DNA of 64,000 nucleotides from Nostoc sp. B(2019) (GTDB lineage: Bacteria > Cyanobacteriota > Cyanobacteriia > Cyanobacteriales > Nostocaceae): positions 119,148-183,147 of the forward strand of contig NZ_WVID01000018.1 of NCBI RefSeq assembly GCF_010091925.1, given 5' to 3'. Positions 1-8,143 of the stretch are shown in pieces (positions within the stretch are counted from its first letter, which is position 1; the number at the start of each line of letters is the position of its first letter). The translations under genes were made by a program, and so were the position numbers. The notes under the pieces were generated by a model. It was not told the origin of the DNA. It saw only the letters and a list, made by a program, of their open reading frames with translations, and did no database searches.

Positions 1-207
1 TTTGGAACTCCCCAAAAAGCGACTCATGTAGGGCTTTATTTGGTGGATGGATACTATATCCATAGTTCTGGCAAAGATCACGGAAGAAATGGAATTGGGA
101 TTGATATTCTCTCGGAACAGGGAGATACGGTGAGTCAGTCATATTATCGTCAGCTGCGAGGTGCTGGCAGAGTTATTAAGAGTTACGAACCATACAGAGA
201 AGCCTGA
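1..207 (+). CDS. NlpC/P60-family cell wall peptidase, C-terminal part (5' cut by window edge)
   Basis: Open from base 1, encoding the last 68 residues before TGA at 205-207. It shows the THVGLYL strand carrying the family's catalytic His and a YYIHSSG segment with the next conserved His, as in cyanobacterial SH3-NlpC/P60 gamma-D-glutamyl-diamino acid endopeptidases that trim peptidoglycan peptides. The catalytic Cys and SH3 part would lie left of the window. The last residues (YREA) are encoded within a small dispersed repeat, so the C-terminus may have been altered by its insertion. The family call rests on only 68 residues. Confidence 0.7.
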   Translation, partial: FGTPQKATHVGLYLVDGYYIHSSGKDHGRNGIGIDILSEQGDTVSQSYYRQLRGAGRVIKSYEPYREA

Positions 208-240
208 GCGACGGCTTTCGCCGCTCACAACTTCGGTCAA
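199..240 (+). repeat. Small dispersed repeat of the CTGAGCG..TCAGAACTTCGG type
   Basis: Consists of a short hairpin (GAGCGACGGC / GCCGCTC) followed by a CTTCGGTC tail. Related copies lie at about 22812-22846 and 36958-36990, each with a compensated hairpin. This copy spans the stop codon of the NlpC/P60 gene and the leader of the next gene. Confidence 0.6.
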
Positions 241-262
241 AACGCTGAGGACGCTAGAAAAT

Positions 263-1276
263 ATGAGGAGTGGGTTGATTTCTGGAGAGATTAATCAGGA
301 GAATGGGGCAATTCCAGCAATTGCTCCAGATGTGTCAGTGGTAGTGCCAATTCGTGACGAAGTGGAAAGTTTGCCGCTTTTGCTAGAGGCGATCGCATCT
401 ACTTTATCTGCTAGTCAGTTAAATTATGAAATCATCTGTGTGGATGATGGTTCTACAGATGGTTCCGGGGAATTTCTCAAAAAGGAAGCGCAAACACGCA
501 ATGATTTAAAAGCGGTAATTTTGCGTCGCAACTACGGTCAAACTGCGGCTATGTCGGCGGGGTTTAACTATGCACTAGGCAAAGCGATCGTCACTCTGGA
601 TGCTGATCTCCAAAATGACCCTGCTGATATCCCCATGTTATTGGCAAAGCTAGACGAAGGTTACGATTTGGTGAGTGGTTGGCGACAAAAAAGACAAGAT
701 GGTGCTGTGAATCGGTTACTTCCTTCCAAAATTGCCAACTGGCTAATCCGGCGCACCACTAGCGTCAATATTCATGACTATGGCTGTTCGCTGAAAGCCT
801 ATCGTGCGGAATTAGTGGCAGATATGCACCTCTATGGGGAATTACACCGTTTTTTACCTGCTTTGGCATACATCGAAGGGGCAAGAATTACAGAAATGCC
901 TGTGCGTCACCACGCCCGACGCTTTGGTCGCAGTAAGTATGGACTATCGCGGACGTTCCGGGTGTTAATGGATTTATTAACCATTTTGTTTATGAAAAAG
1001 TTCCTTACACGCCCGATGCACGTTTTTGGGCTGTTGGGATTGATTTCGATGGTTTCAGGAGGAGCGATCGGAATTTACTTGACTTTTGTCAAATTAGCTT
1101 TAGGTCAGATGATTGGTAATCGCCCTTTGCTGATTTTGGCAGTTCTCCTACTAGTAACTGGAGTGCAGTTGTTTTGCTTCGGTCTTTTGGCAGAATTACT
1201 CATGCGTACTTATCATGAATCCCAAGGACGCCCCATCTATCGTGTGCGGGAGGTCGTAGCAAAAAATGTTAACTAA
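263..1276 (+). CDS. Glycosyltransferase family 2, DPM1/GtrB-like membrane protein
   Basis: Predicted polyprenyl-phosphate sugar transferase of 337 residues. The GT-A domain starts with VVVPIRDE (about 25-32), then VDDGSTDGS (about 60) and LDADLQNDP (about 111), the metal/nucleotide-sugar Asp motifs of the GtrB/DPM1 group. The HARRFGRSKYG segment typical of this group follows near residue 217. Two C-terminal membrane segments (about 256-280 and 293-318) would anchor it in the plasma membrane. The frame is open further upstream, but the ATG at 263 avoids translating the dispersed repeat and the NlpC overlap. Its sugar donor and acceptor cannot be told from the sequence. Confidence 0.85.
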   Translation: MRSGLISGEINQENGAIPAIAPDVSVVVPIRDEVESLPLLLEAIASTLSASQLNYEIICVDDGSTDGSGEFLKKEAQTRNDLKAVILRRNYGQTAAMSAGFNYALGKAIVTLDADLQNDPADIPMLLAKLDEGYDLVSGWRQKRQDGAVNRLLPSKIANWLIRRTTSVNIHDYGCSLKAYRAELVADMHLYGELHRFLPALAYIEGARITEMPVRHHARRFGRSKYGLSRTFRVLMDLLTILFMKKFLTRPMHVFGLLGLISMVSGGAIGIYLTFVKLALGQMIGNRPLLILAVLLLVTGVQLFCFGLLAELLMRTYHESQGRPIYRVREVVAKNVN

Positions 1277-1330
1277 CGTAACAATAGTAATGATTGGGCA
1301 TCAAGAAAGAACAAATGACTCTTGACCCTT

Positions 1331-1434
1331 GAACGCCAGATGCTTCAAGTCGGGAAACCCGACGACAGTCGCCTCAAGTCGGGAAACCCGCCCACGGCGC
1401 TGTCTCCCCAACGCACTGGCTCCCCTTGACAAAA
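1331..1434. repeat. Intergenic composite repeat with two TCAAGTCGGGAAACCCG units
   Basis: Two nearly identical units (about 1343-1360 and 1373-1390), each containing the small palindrome CGGGAAACCCG, flanked by GAACGCCAGA and AACGCACTGGCT arms. A diverged copy lies at 22733-22779 inside a MITE-like element. It separates the glycosyltransferase from the MFS gene. Confidence 0.7.
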
Positions 1435-1456
1435 AACTCATTAAATTGCATCTACC

Positions 1457-2686
1457 TTGAAAGCATTTAATACCTTTGACGCCGAACTGCGGCGCAACCT
1501 GCTGATTTTATTTACAGCAGGTTTATTATTCTGGTCTAGCTTGGCTTCGCTTTTACCAACTCTACCGCTCTACATTCAAGATGTAGGCGCAAGCAAGCAG
1601 CAAATTGGGATTGTCATGGGCAGTTTTGCCATTGGGTTATTGCTATTTCGCCCGATGCTGGGACGATTGGCGGATGAACGTAGTCGAAAGATTGTCTTGT
1701 TGATTGGCACGATAGTAGCTGCGATCGCACCTTTTGGTTACTTGGCATTCACATCGATTCCGTTGTTAATACTGGTGCGGATTTTTCATGGTGTTAGCCT
1801 CGCTGCTTTTACCACTGGATACAGTGCCTTGGTGGCAGATTTAGCACCCGCTGAGAATCGTGGTGAAATTATTAGTTATATGAGTTTGACATCTCCCATT
1901 GGTTTAGCAATTGGGCCTGCCTTGGGAGGGTATTTAGAAGCTACATCTGGTTATGCAGCCTTATTTCTAATATCCGCCGAATTGGGTTTTGCCGCGTTTT
2001 TGGGTACTTTACAAATTCCCAATCCACCAGTGCTGAAAGGGGAAATTGAGCGCAATAACAGCAAATTTTGGCAAATTTTGGGCAGTCCACGGGTGAGAGT
2101 TCCAGCTATAGTGATGTTGCTGGTTGGTTTAGTGATTGGTGCTGTGCATACTTTTGTGTCATTGTTTATCAAATCAACTGGGATAGATTTGAATGCTGGG
2201 TTGTTTTTCACAGCCGCGGCGCTTTCTAGTTTTATTCTCAGGCTGGTTGCCGGTCGAGCAAGCGATCGCTTAGGACGTGGTTTATTTATTACTTTTGGTA
2301 TATTTTGTTATGGCTTATCATCACTAATACTGTGGCAAGCCAACAGCGCGATCGCTTTGTTATTAGCTGCGATCGTTGAGGGCTGTGGTGGTGGAACGAT
2401 GTTCTCTATGATTACCACGATGATGGCAGACCGCTCACTACCACAAGAACGGGGACGAATTTTTGCTATATGTATAGCTGGATTTGATCTTGGCATTGCG
2501 ATCGCAGCGCCTCTTCTAGGTTCTATCGCCGAACAAGTCGGCTACCGCAGTATGTTTGGCTATTGTGCTGTTTTAACTTTTCTGGCACTTCTCATCTTCC
2601 TTACCCAGTCCAGCAAAGACTTACCAAATTCTTTGCGCTTTGCTCTAGGTCGCACTCCAGATGTTTACGCCTTGAAAAAAATTTAG
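1457..2686 (+). CDS. Major facilitator superfamily (MFS) transporter
   Basis: A 409-residue polytopic protein with about 12 hydrophobic segments in two halves. The loop between helices 2 and 3 has the MFS signature in the form GRLADERSRK (about 70-79), and a related GRASDRLGRG loop sits at the same place in the second half, as expected for MFS drug or metabolite exporters. The start is the TTG at 1457; no ATG precedes the first membrane segment. It stands alone between a repeat block and a tRNA on the other strand. The substrate is unknown. Confidence 0.85.
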   Translation: MKAFNTFDAELRRNLLILFTAGLLFWSSLASLLPTLPLYIQDVGASKQQIGIVMGSFAIGLLLFRPMLGRLADERSRKIVLLIGTIVAAIAPFGYLAFTSIPLLILVRIFHGVSLAAFTTGYSALVADLAPAENRGEIISYMSLTSPIGLAIGPALGGYLEATSGYAALFLISAELGFAAFLGTLQIPNPPVLKGEIERNNSKFWQILGSPRVRVPAIVMLLVGLVIGAVHTFVSLFIKSTGIDLNAGLFFTAAALSSFILRLVAGRASDRLGRGLFITFGIFCYGLSSLILWQANSAIALLLAAIVEGCGGGTMFSMITTMMADRSLPQERGRIFAICIAGFDLGIAIAAPLLGSIAEQVGYRSMFGYCAVLTFLALLIFLTQSSKDLPNSLRFALGRTPDVYALKKI

Positions 2687-2732
2687 ATTGTAAAAACGCG
2701 CTTAAACGGATCTCTACAATCTTTATAATAAA

Positions 2733-2806
2733 CGGGCGAGGAGGGATTCGAACCCCCGACACCGTGGTCCGTAGCCACGTGCTCTAGTCCACTGAGCTAC
2801 ACGCCC
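2733..2806 (-). tRNA. tRNA-Arg (anticodon ACG)
   Basis: Read on the minus strand it folds into a full cloverleaf: acceptor GGGCGTG / CTCGCCC, D arm AGCTCAGTGG..GAGC, anticodon stem CGTGG / CCACG with loop CTACGGA (anticodon ACG), T loop TTCGAAT, discriminator G. CCA is not encoded. The acceptor stem has one U-U mismatch at pair 6-67. After A34-to-inosine conversion it would read CGN arginine codons. Confidence 0.97.
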
Positions 2807-2840
2807 TTACCGAGAGATTATCTTAACATGTTTGAACCAA

Positions 2841-3350
2841 ATGACGCAAGAAAGTTTTCTGTTTAATTCTGCTGGCTTAACCCATCTGGATCGCCAAGGA
2901 CAAGCACAGATGGTTGATGTATCTGCCAAAGCACCCACTATCCGCCAAGCAGTAGCAGTGGCCAAGGTGCGAATGCTACCAGCCACCTTCGCCGCTATTC
3001 AAGCCGGCAACACCCCGAAAGGAGACGTGTTAGGAACTGCAAGGATAGCTGGGATTATGGCAGCTAAGCAAACAGCTACTTTGATTCCTCTGTGTCATCC
3101 TTTGCCTTTGCAAAAAATTGCAGTCGAGGTTAAACCCGATCCGCAACTACCTGGTTATCAAATTTACGCCACAGTCAAAACCAAAGCCGAAACTGGTGTG
3201 GAGATGGAAGCTTTAACCGCTGTTTCTATTGCAGCTCTGACTCTATACGATATGGCAAAAGCTTTAGAAAAGTCGATTCAAATTGAATCAATTCATCTGG
3301 TAAGCAAGAGTGGCGGGAAATCAGGGGATTATTCCCCGCCAGAACAATAA
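2841..3350 (+). CDS. moaC: Cyclic pyranopterin monophosphate synthase MoaC
   Basis: Molybdenum cofactor biosynthesis: converts the MoaA product (3',8-cyclo-GTP) to cyclic pyranopterin monophosphate in the cytoplasm. The 169 residues match the family's usual 160 or so. Diagnostic blocks are [10 protein letters not shown] (about 80-89), [14 protein letters not shown] (about 114), YDMAKA (about 136) and [10 protein letters not shown] (about 152). I chose the ATG at 2841 rather than the TTG at 2832 because it gives the usual short N-terminus. No other moa gene is adjacent. Confidence 0.95.
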   Translation: MTQESFLFNSAGLTHLDRQGQAQMVDVSAKAPTIRQAVAVAKVRMLPATFAAIQAGNTPKGDVLGTARIAGIMAAKQTATLIPLCHPLPLQKIAVEVKPDPQLPGYQIYATVKTKAETGVEMEALTAVSIAALTLYDMAKALEKSIQIESIHLVSKSGGKSGDYSPPEQ

Positions 3351-3351
3351 C

Positions 3352-3555
3352 TTACTCGATCTCGCCTATAGCTTTGTTGAGATCAGTTGGGCTTTCGTAC
3401 TCTTCTTCTTCTGGCAATTGCTCCAGCAGAGAAAGAATTGTCTGATCAGCACCTTGCTTTTTAGCGTGTTTAATTAATGTTTGCTTATTAGCGGGGTAGT
3501 CAACACCTTTCAGGTGTTTTTGTATTGCAACTGGGTTTGCTTTCGCCATCTTCAT
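3352..3555 (-). CDS. Small DUF2795-type protein
   Basis: A 67-residue soluble, acidic-tailed protein. The pattern LKGVDYPANKQTLIKHAKKQG, then a Leu-rich helix and a Pro-Glu-rich turn ending in a YESPTDLNKAIGEIE helix, matches DUF2795, a small helical family of unknown function. Start is ATG 3555 or the nearby ATG 3549. It ends one base from the moaC stop and is convergent with it. No function can be assigned. Confidence 0.75.
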   Translation of the reverse strand: MKMAKANPVAIQKHLKGVDYPANKQTLIKHAKKQGADQTILSLLEQLPEEEEYESPTDLNKAIGEIE

Positions 3556-3970
3556 CTACCTATAAAGGTCATTTCCATATTCACTAGCAGATGTATTTAC
3601 TCCCTCTATCAAAAAGATGAATCATTTTTAACTCATAAATAATTAAAGGTCATCCACTCGATTGATGAACCAATTGTTGACCTTTGATAGTTTTTCTATT
3701 GGCAAGAGGAACCTGGATAATTGATAGTTTTAACAAGAAAATAAGGCATTGATAATTATACAATTTCCCATCAAACGAGAGTCATTATGATAGATAATCT
3801 GTCAGTTAAATGAGCTAACTATAGTTGAGCTATGAGTCAGAAAAGGTATATAACTATCGTTAACCTCTGTTGTTTGTGACAAACCCGGCTTTTTTTCCAT
3901 AAAATAATGTGAGCTTCTAACAAAAGGCATTCGTTAGAAGCTCACGTTAAAATAGCTGGGTTAAATTCGC
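3556..3970. other. Gene-free stretch, AT-rich
   Basis: 415 bases between divergent flanks with no coding frame I can support. The only clear structure is the 13-bp perfect hairpin at 3909-3945. Confidence 0.6.
3909..3945 (-). terminator. 13-bp hairpin downstream of the Uma2-type gene
   Basis: GTGAGCTTCTAAC (3909-3921) is perfectly complementary to GTTAGAAGCTCAC (3933-3945), with an 11-base loop. It lies just 3' of the minus-strand gene at 3971-4663. On the minus strand there is no long T run directly after it, so termination is probable but not certain. Confidence 0.55.
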
Positions 3971-4663
3971 TTATGGGAGATTGTCGGGGTCAATGCCAAT
4001 ACCACGTAAGTATGCTGCTAACTGTTCTGCACGTTGGCGTTCTTGCTCTGCGCGTTGGCGTTCTTGCTCTAACAATAACTCAGCCTGTTCTGCTCGTTGA
4101 TTAAGTTCCAGTGAGTTCAAAAATTTCTGTCCATCTGGACGGTAAATTACTAACTCTCCCTGCCCAGTTTCAAATCTAATCCCCAGGCGGGGGCTAACCC
4201 AACTATCCATCTGCCATAGCTTACTCAAATGGTTGTTTTGCCGCAACCAGCCATCTAGTTGAAAACTTTCCGGGTCGTATAAATAGTATTCTTCAACACC
4301 GTAAGTATCGTAAAACTCTAGCTTGCGATCCATTTCCTTGGCATTGTTACTGGGGGAGAGAATTTCAAAAACTACTTGTGGTGAGATATTATCTTCTTGC
4401 CACTGACGATAGGAACGCCGTTTGCCCTTTGGTCTGCCAAAGACAACCATCACGTCAGGTGCAGTCGGTGCAATCAGCTGGGAACGAACAGGATACCAAA
4501 GCAAATCTCCTGCAATCAATATATTTTCATTGTTAGCAAACAGAATCTCCAAATTCTCCTTGATCAGGACAATCCAACGATACTGCTCTGTGTTATCTGC
4601 CATTGGTTTGCCGTCACTATCGGGATAGAGGAGGTCGGGGTCTATTTGCTCAAAGATAGTCAT
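3971..4663 (-). CDS. Uma2 (DUF820) family PD-(D/E)XK nuclease-like protein with coiled-coil tail
   Basis: 230 residues. The DUF820 core is recognisable from APDVMVVFGRPKG, then QVVFEILSPSNNAKEMDRKL and YYLYDPESFQLDGW, which fit the D..E-x-K fold residues of this very expanded cyanobacterial family. The C-terminus (about 185-215) is a Gln/Glu/Arg-rich coiled coil with the repeated unit RAEQERQ, common in these proteins, followed by a short YLRGIGIDPDNLP end. A restriction-like nuclease fold is known for the family; its biological role is unknown. A second, shorter member sits at 18996-19559. Confidence 0.85.
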   Translation of the reverse strand: MTIFEQIDPDLLYPDSDGKPMADNTEQYRWIVLIKENLEILFANNENILIAGDLLWYPVRSQLIAPTAPDVMVVFGRPKGKRRSYRQWQEDNISPQVVFEILSPSNNAKEMDRKLEFYDTYGVEEYYLYDPESFQLDGWLRQNNHLSKLWQMDSWVSPRLGIRFETGQGELVIYRPDGQKFLNSLELNQRAEQAELLLEQERQRAEQERQRAEQLAAYLRGIGIDPDNLP

Positions 4664-4787
4664 AAGATTTAACCCAGCTGCTCTTGACTTTCAATTTGAT
4701 TATGACTGGTTGTAAAGGTCTAATAGCAACCGCACCCCCAAAAACCTTAGAATAATTAAGGTGTATTCAACTTTGTAACAAATATTT

Positions 4788-5045
4788 ATGCCTCCTCGTT
4801 GGCCTCGCAAACCCGATCGCAAAGACCCAGAGTTCCGCAAATTAGATGACCGGATGAATTTTGCTACTCATGTAGCGATCGCATCTGTTATTAATTCCGG
4901 GTTATGGTTTGTCCACAACTTGAAAGCAACTACCTGGGAGTGGTTGCCCTGGTTGACTGCAAGTTGGATAGTAGTAGTGTTGGTGCATCTGATTTATATT
5001 GCTGCGATCGCCAACTACACTGAAACGCCACCCAAATCCACCTGA
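4788..5045 (+). CDS. Small conserved membrane protein (2 TM, cyanobacterial)
   Basis: 85 residues: a basic, Pro-rich N-terminus (MPPRWPRKPDRKDPEF) followed by two hydrophobic stretches, about 31-47 (including the SGLWFVHNL segment) and about 55-75 (SWIVVVLVHLIYIAAIA). It looks like a small two-pass inner-membrane protein. I recognise the general type from cyanobacterial genomes but not a function. Preceded by an AT-rich leader; HIP1 sites occur within it. Confidence 0.65.
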   Translation: MPPRWPRKPDRKDPEFRKLDDRMNFATHVAIASVINSGLWFVHNLKATTWEWLPWLTASWIVVVLVHLIYIAAIANYTETPPKST

Positions 5046-5165
5046 AGACGGACTACTAATGCTAGGGCGATTGTAACCTGTGGCAGTAGAATCAGCCTGG
5101 TTTATTGAGCGATAATGTGAAAAAGCCTGAGAGTTAACACTCTTTCTTAATTTAGGGTTATTTTT

Positions 5166-5474
5166 ATGGCTAAGACTAACACCACAGAAATCCTGGAAGC
5201 CCTAGCAGCCGAAATTGGCGAAAACGTCTACATAGACATTGCCAAGTGGCATCTTTATTTATCTGATGCCAAACTGCATACAGTAGTTGCCGAACAACTG
5301 TATCCTTTAATCACTTCCAATGCTATAAATGAAGACCGAGTTGTAAAAGTCTTGGAATCTATTCCAGTAAAAATTGGTGGTGGGAGACGTGAACTTCCCC
5401 TAATCGATTTACTACCGCTACAATGTCAAGTCACTCTAGTAGATATTTTAGAAAAATATCAACGCGAAATATAA
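5166..5474 (+). CDS. DUF3181-type cyanobacterial protein
   Basis: 102 residues, soluble. The N-terminal part TTEILEALAAEIGENVYIDIAKWHLYLSDAKLHT and the later VLESIPVKIGGGRRELPLIDLLP block match what I know as DUF3181, a short cyanobacteria-only family of unknown function. Starts at ATG 5166 after a T-rich leader. It stands alone. Confidence 0.7.
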   Translation: MAKTNTTEILEALAAEIGENVYIDIAKWHLYLSDAKLHTVVAEQLYPLITSNAINEDRVVKVLESIPVKIGGGRRELPLIDLLPLQCQVTLVDILEKYQREI

Positions 5475-5775
5475 TTACTAAATCGAGGGTATATCTTAGT
5501 TAAACAATTTGCTAAGTAAGCATTTCCTAATTCAATTTGGATTTGAAATTTTAACTTGCAAATTTGTTTAACTAAATGAATAATTTTGTAACTCGCTTTT
5601 ATAAAAATAAAGATACAGAAGCACATAGATAAATCTTGTGAATCTGTATACATAATTTGGTAACAATTTTCCTTAACCCTTAAGGAATTTTAGTGTTCCA
5701 AACTAGGTCAAATGTGAGCAAGGTTATCTTGAGACTCACCTCTAACTTTCATGCAAACTTATTGAGGCTATTCAG
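5475..5775. other. Gene-free AT-rich stretch
   Basis: About 300 AT-rich bases with no supportable coding frame. A short partly self-complementary tract (around 5490-5575, GTTAAACAAATTTGC / GCAAATTTGTTTAAC type) may fold as a long imperfect hairpin after the DUF3181-type gene. Confidence 0.5.
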
Positions 5776-5985
5776 ATGCTTTTACAAATCAAAGAGTCTG
5801 GCGAATTGGTAGAAATTGAGGAAATTCAAGAATTAATCGACCCGAATAATGATGTTATTCACGGACGAGAACAGCAAGGCGAAGAAGAACAGCCACCTGA
5901 ATCTTATAAAAAAGAAAATCTCGTTTTTCCTTCTGGTGAAGATTTACCACGCTGTTGGCTAGATGCCGACTATAGAAAAGCTTAA
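5776..5985 (+). CDS. Small acidic conserved protein of unknown function
   Basis: 69 residues, strongly acidic in the middle (QGEEEQPPESYKKE) and ending LPRCWLDADYRKA. Composition is that of a real protein rather than a chance frame, and I recall similar short proteins with a conserved FPSGE.LPRCWLDADYR end in filamentous cyanobacteria. No domain or function is recognisable. Confidence 0.6.
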   Translation: MLLQIKESGELVEIEEIQELIDPNNDVIHGREQQGEEEQPPESYKKENLVFPSGEDLPRCWLDADYRKA

Positions 5986-6044
5986 GCTTTGTGATTTGAA
6001 AATTAGGTGTAGCGGTTCCTAGGTAAATGAGGTACATACCAAAA

Positions 6045-6110
6045 CCTCACCCCCAGCCCCTCTCCTTAGTAAGGAGAGGGGAGATAAAGCTTTGCTTTAT
6101 CGGGGTGAGG
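6045..6110. repeat. Dispersed palindromic element CCTCACCCC...GGGGTGAGG
   Basis: Outer arms CCTCACCCC and GGGGTGAGG enclose an inner 11-bp hairpin (CCCCTCTCCTT / AAGGAGAGGGG) and a second small hairpin (AAAGC / GCTTT). This nested architecture is a common cyanobacterial intergenic repeat. It lies between two convergent genes and could also act as a bidirectional terminator. Confidence 0.75.
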
Positions 6111-6234
6111 TCAATCTGTATCTCATTAGATTAGGAAAACTATAATAAGTAATTGGAAAAATTCCATTACCTATCACCAAAATATTTGAGTCTGTCTCTT
6201 TCTCTAATTATGTTCTAGTTGGCGACGCAGCATT

Positions 6235-6687
6235 TTATGCTGTAGTCGCCTCTTTATTTGATTGCAATTTTGGGAAAAATCTTTGAGAAATCGAGTTAGT
6301 CAAGATGTGAGACAGTAATCCTAAAGGGCCAGCAAACAAACACAATGCTAGGGAGTGAACTGTCCAAACACCTGTTTTCTGCCCTTCCCAATATATCCAA
6401 CGACCAACAAACAAATCCATCACCAAAAAATGAATCCAACCCGCTGCTGCAACTTTTTCATCAGCAAAAAGTCGTGCAACATCAGCTAACTGAATATTTG
6501 AAAAATCTTGAGCATTTTCGGGTGTAATGCTGTTAATAAACAAATATAAATATACTCCAGCTAACAGCACAAAAGGTAAATATGATTCCATTACCCATCG
6601 TGTAACTTTCCAGTTGGGCAAGAAAATCATCAAGGCCCAAAAGGGCAAAACAAAAAGATTGGCAACGTCAAAAACTTGAGAGATCAT
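6235..6687 (-). CDS. ABA4-like (DUF4281) membrane protein
   Basis: 150 residues with four hydrophobic segments. The blocks LFVLPFWALMIFLPNWKVT, AAGWIHFLVMDLFVGRWIYWEGQ and FAGPLGLLSHILT are characteristic of the ABA4/DUF4281 family. In plants ABA4 is required for neoxanthin formation; cyanobacterial members are thylakoid or inner-membrane proteins of less certain role. A carotenoid link here is inference from the family. It lies just downstream of and on the same strand as the CobW-type gene (50-bp gap), so the two may be cotranscribed. Confidence 0.8.
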   Translation of the reverse strand: MISQVFDVANLFVLPFWALMIFLPNWKVTRWVMESYLPFVLLAGVYLYLFINSITPENAQDFSNIQLADVARLFADEKVAAAGWIHFLVMDLFVGRWIYWEGQKTGVWTVHSLALCLFAGPLGLLSHILTNSISQRFFPKLQSNKEATTA

Positions 6688-6736
6688 AAAAATGAGGACA
6701 AGGGATGAGGGAAATAGGAAATTACTTACTTAGTAC

Positions 6737-7777
6737 TCACAAAGCTACTAATTGTGATTCTATTTCGGAAGATTTCAAATCACGACCAATGAAAACTAAG
6801 CGGGTTTGTCTTGCTTCTTCTGGTAGCCAGGGGCGATCGTAAAATTTATCAAATCGCGTTCCCACACCTTGCATCACTAAGCGCATGGATTTATTAGGTA
6901 CAGCCACAAAGCCTTTAATTCGGTAAATTTCTTGTTGGTGTGCCAGTGTTTGTAACTGATTTTGCAGCTTTTCTGGGTCAAAGGCACGGTTTAGAATGAG
7001 ATGAGTTGAGGTAATTTCTTCGTCGTGGGTGTGGTCTTCTTCAGTATCGTGATGACTAGGACGAGAATCTAAGTTATCTTCGACTGCGGCTTGGAATCCT
7101 AATAATATAGATGGGTCTAGTTGAGAGCAATTGCTTTCAACAATCTTCACAACTCTGGGCAACTCTTGTTTAATCAACTCCTCAACTCTAGCTAATGTCT
7201 CGGCATCAACCAAATCAGTTTTATTTAACACTACCAAATCTGCACAAGCAAGCTGGTCTTCAAACAATTCTTGCAAGGGTGTTTCATGTTCTAAACTATC
7301 ATCTGCTTGCCGCTGGGCTGCTACTGCCTCTGGGTCGCTGGCAAATGTCCCCGCTGCAACCGCTGCACAATCTACGACGGTAATCACCGCGTCTACAGTA
7401 GCAGCATTGCGAATTTCTTGCCAGCGAAAAGCCTTCACTAAAGGTTTTGGTAAGGCTAAACCAGAGGTTTCAATTAAAATGCAGTCAATACTATCTCGCC
7501 GCTTGATTAACTCTTGCATTGTGGGAAAAAATTCTTCCTGCACAGTGCAACATAAGCAACCGTTTGTTAATTCAAAAATATTACTGCCACCATCAGCATC
7601 TTCGGGGCAAATTTGACAAGATTTCAACAATTCGCCATCAATACCGAGTTCACCAAATTCATTGACTAAAACAGCAATGCGGCGTCCTTGGTTGTTTTGT
7701 AGCAGGTGGCGAATTAGGCTGGTTTTACCACTACCTAAGAAGCCTGTAATCACTGTGACAGGAATTTTTGCAGCCAT
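6737..7777 (-). CDS. CobW/COG0523 G3E-family GTPase, putative metallochaperone
   Basis: 346 residues. The P-loop is GFLGSGKTS (12-20); the G3E metal-site motif GCLCCTV lies near residue 73-79; the base-specificity motif is VVLNKTD near 183-189. A His/Asp-rich insertion (PSHHDTEEDHTHDEE, about 239-253) precedes the CobW C-terminal domain, a feature of zinc- or cobalt-handling members. These GTPases deliver metal ions to client proteins in the cytoplasm. The metal is not determined by the sequence; no cobalamin genes are adjacent and I could not identify a Zur box with confidence. Confidence 0.88.
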   Translation of the reverse strand: MAAKIPVTVITGFLGSGKTSLIRHLLQNNQGRRIAVLVNEFGELGIDGELLKSCQICPEDADGGSNIFELTNGCLCCTVQEEFFPTMQELIKRRDSIDCILIETSGLALPKPLVKAFRWQEIRNAATVDAVITVVDCAAVAAGTFASDPEAVAAQRQADDSLEHETPLQELFEDQLACADLVVLNKTDLVDAETLARVEELIKQELPRVVKIVESNCSQLDPSILLGFQAAVEDNLDSRPSHHDTEEDHTHDEEITSTHLILNRAFDPEKLQNQLQTLAHQQEIYRIKGFVAVPNKSMRLVMQGVGTRFDKFYDRPWLPEEARQTRLVFIGRDLKSSEIESQLVAL

Positions 7778-7951
7778 ATTTGTGCCTGGTTTTACCAGTA
7801 CGATAAGTTATAAAAATCACAAACTTAAATACTGAGAATGAGCTGAGCTTAAAGTTTGACTTAGTTATTCTAAGCTGATTATTCAGCAAGCTCTGCAAAT
7901 AAACCCAAAACAAAAAATGCTCTGAAGAATTTGCTTATTAAACATAATTGA

Positions 7952-8010
7952 GGGGCAATCTCCCTATGGTTGCTTTCACGAATAAAAAGCAGTCACAGGG
8001 CTATTGCCCC
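7952..8010 (-). terminator. Inverted repeat 3' of heme oxygenase
   Basis: GGGGCAAT (7952-7959) pairs with ATTGCCCC (8003-8010), with further imperfect pairing inward (CTCCCTATGG / CACAGGGC region). It lies between the end of the heme oxygenase gene and the CobW promoter region and probably terminates the former on the minus strand. Confidence 0.5.
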
Positions 8011-8143
8011 TAAATATTTTGAGCATTTTTAGCGCTCATTCTTTCTCCAAAGACACCTATGAATTATCCTTCATGAGGCTGTCTGGATTTATAACTCCGC
8101 ACACCATACGGGCTAAACGCCCCGCTACTGCTAACCGCACTTA

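Noticed and set aside
2563..2787. 74-residue frame covering the end of the MFS gene and the tRNA
   Set aside because: It overlaps the MFS gene and runs through the tRNA-Arg on the other strand; the tail is translated tRNA sequence.
7131..7616. 161-residue plus-strand frame opposite the CobW-type gene
   Set aside because: Ser/Thr/Ala-biased shadow of a well-supported GTPase gene on the other strand.
7778..7913. Zur or cobalamin riboswitch control of the CobW-type gene
   Set aside because: No clear palindrome of Zur type and no B12-box-like sequence could be identified by eye.
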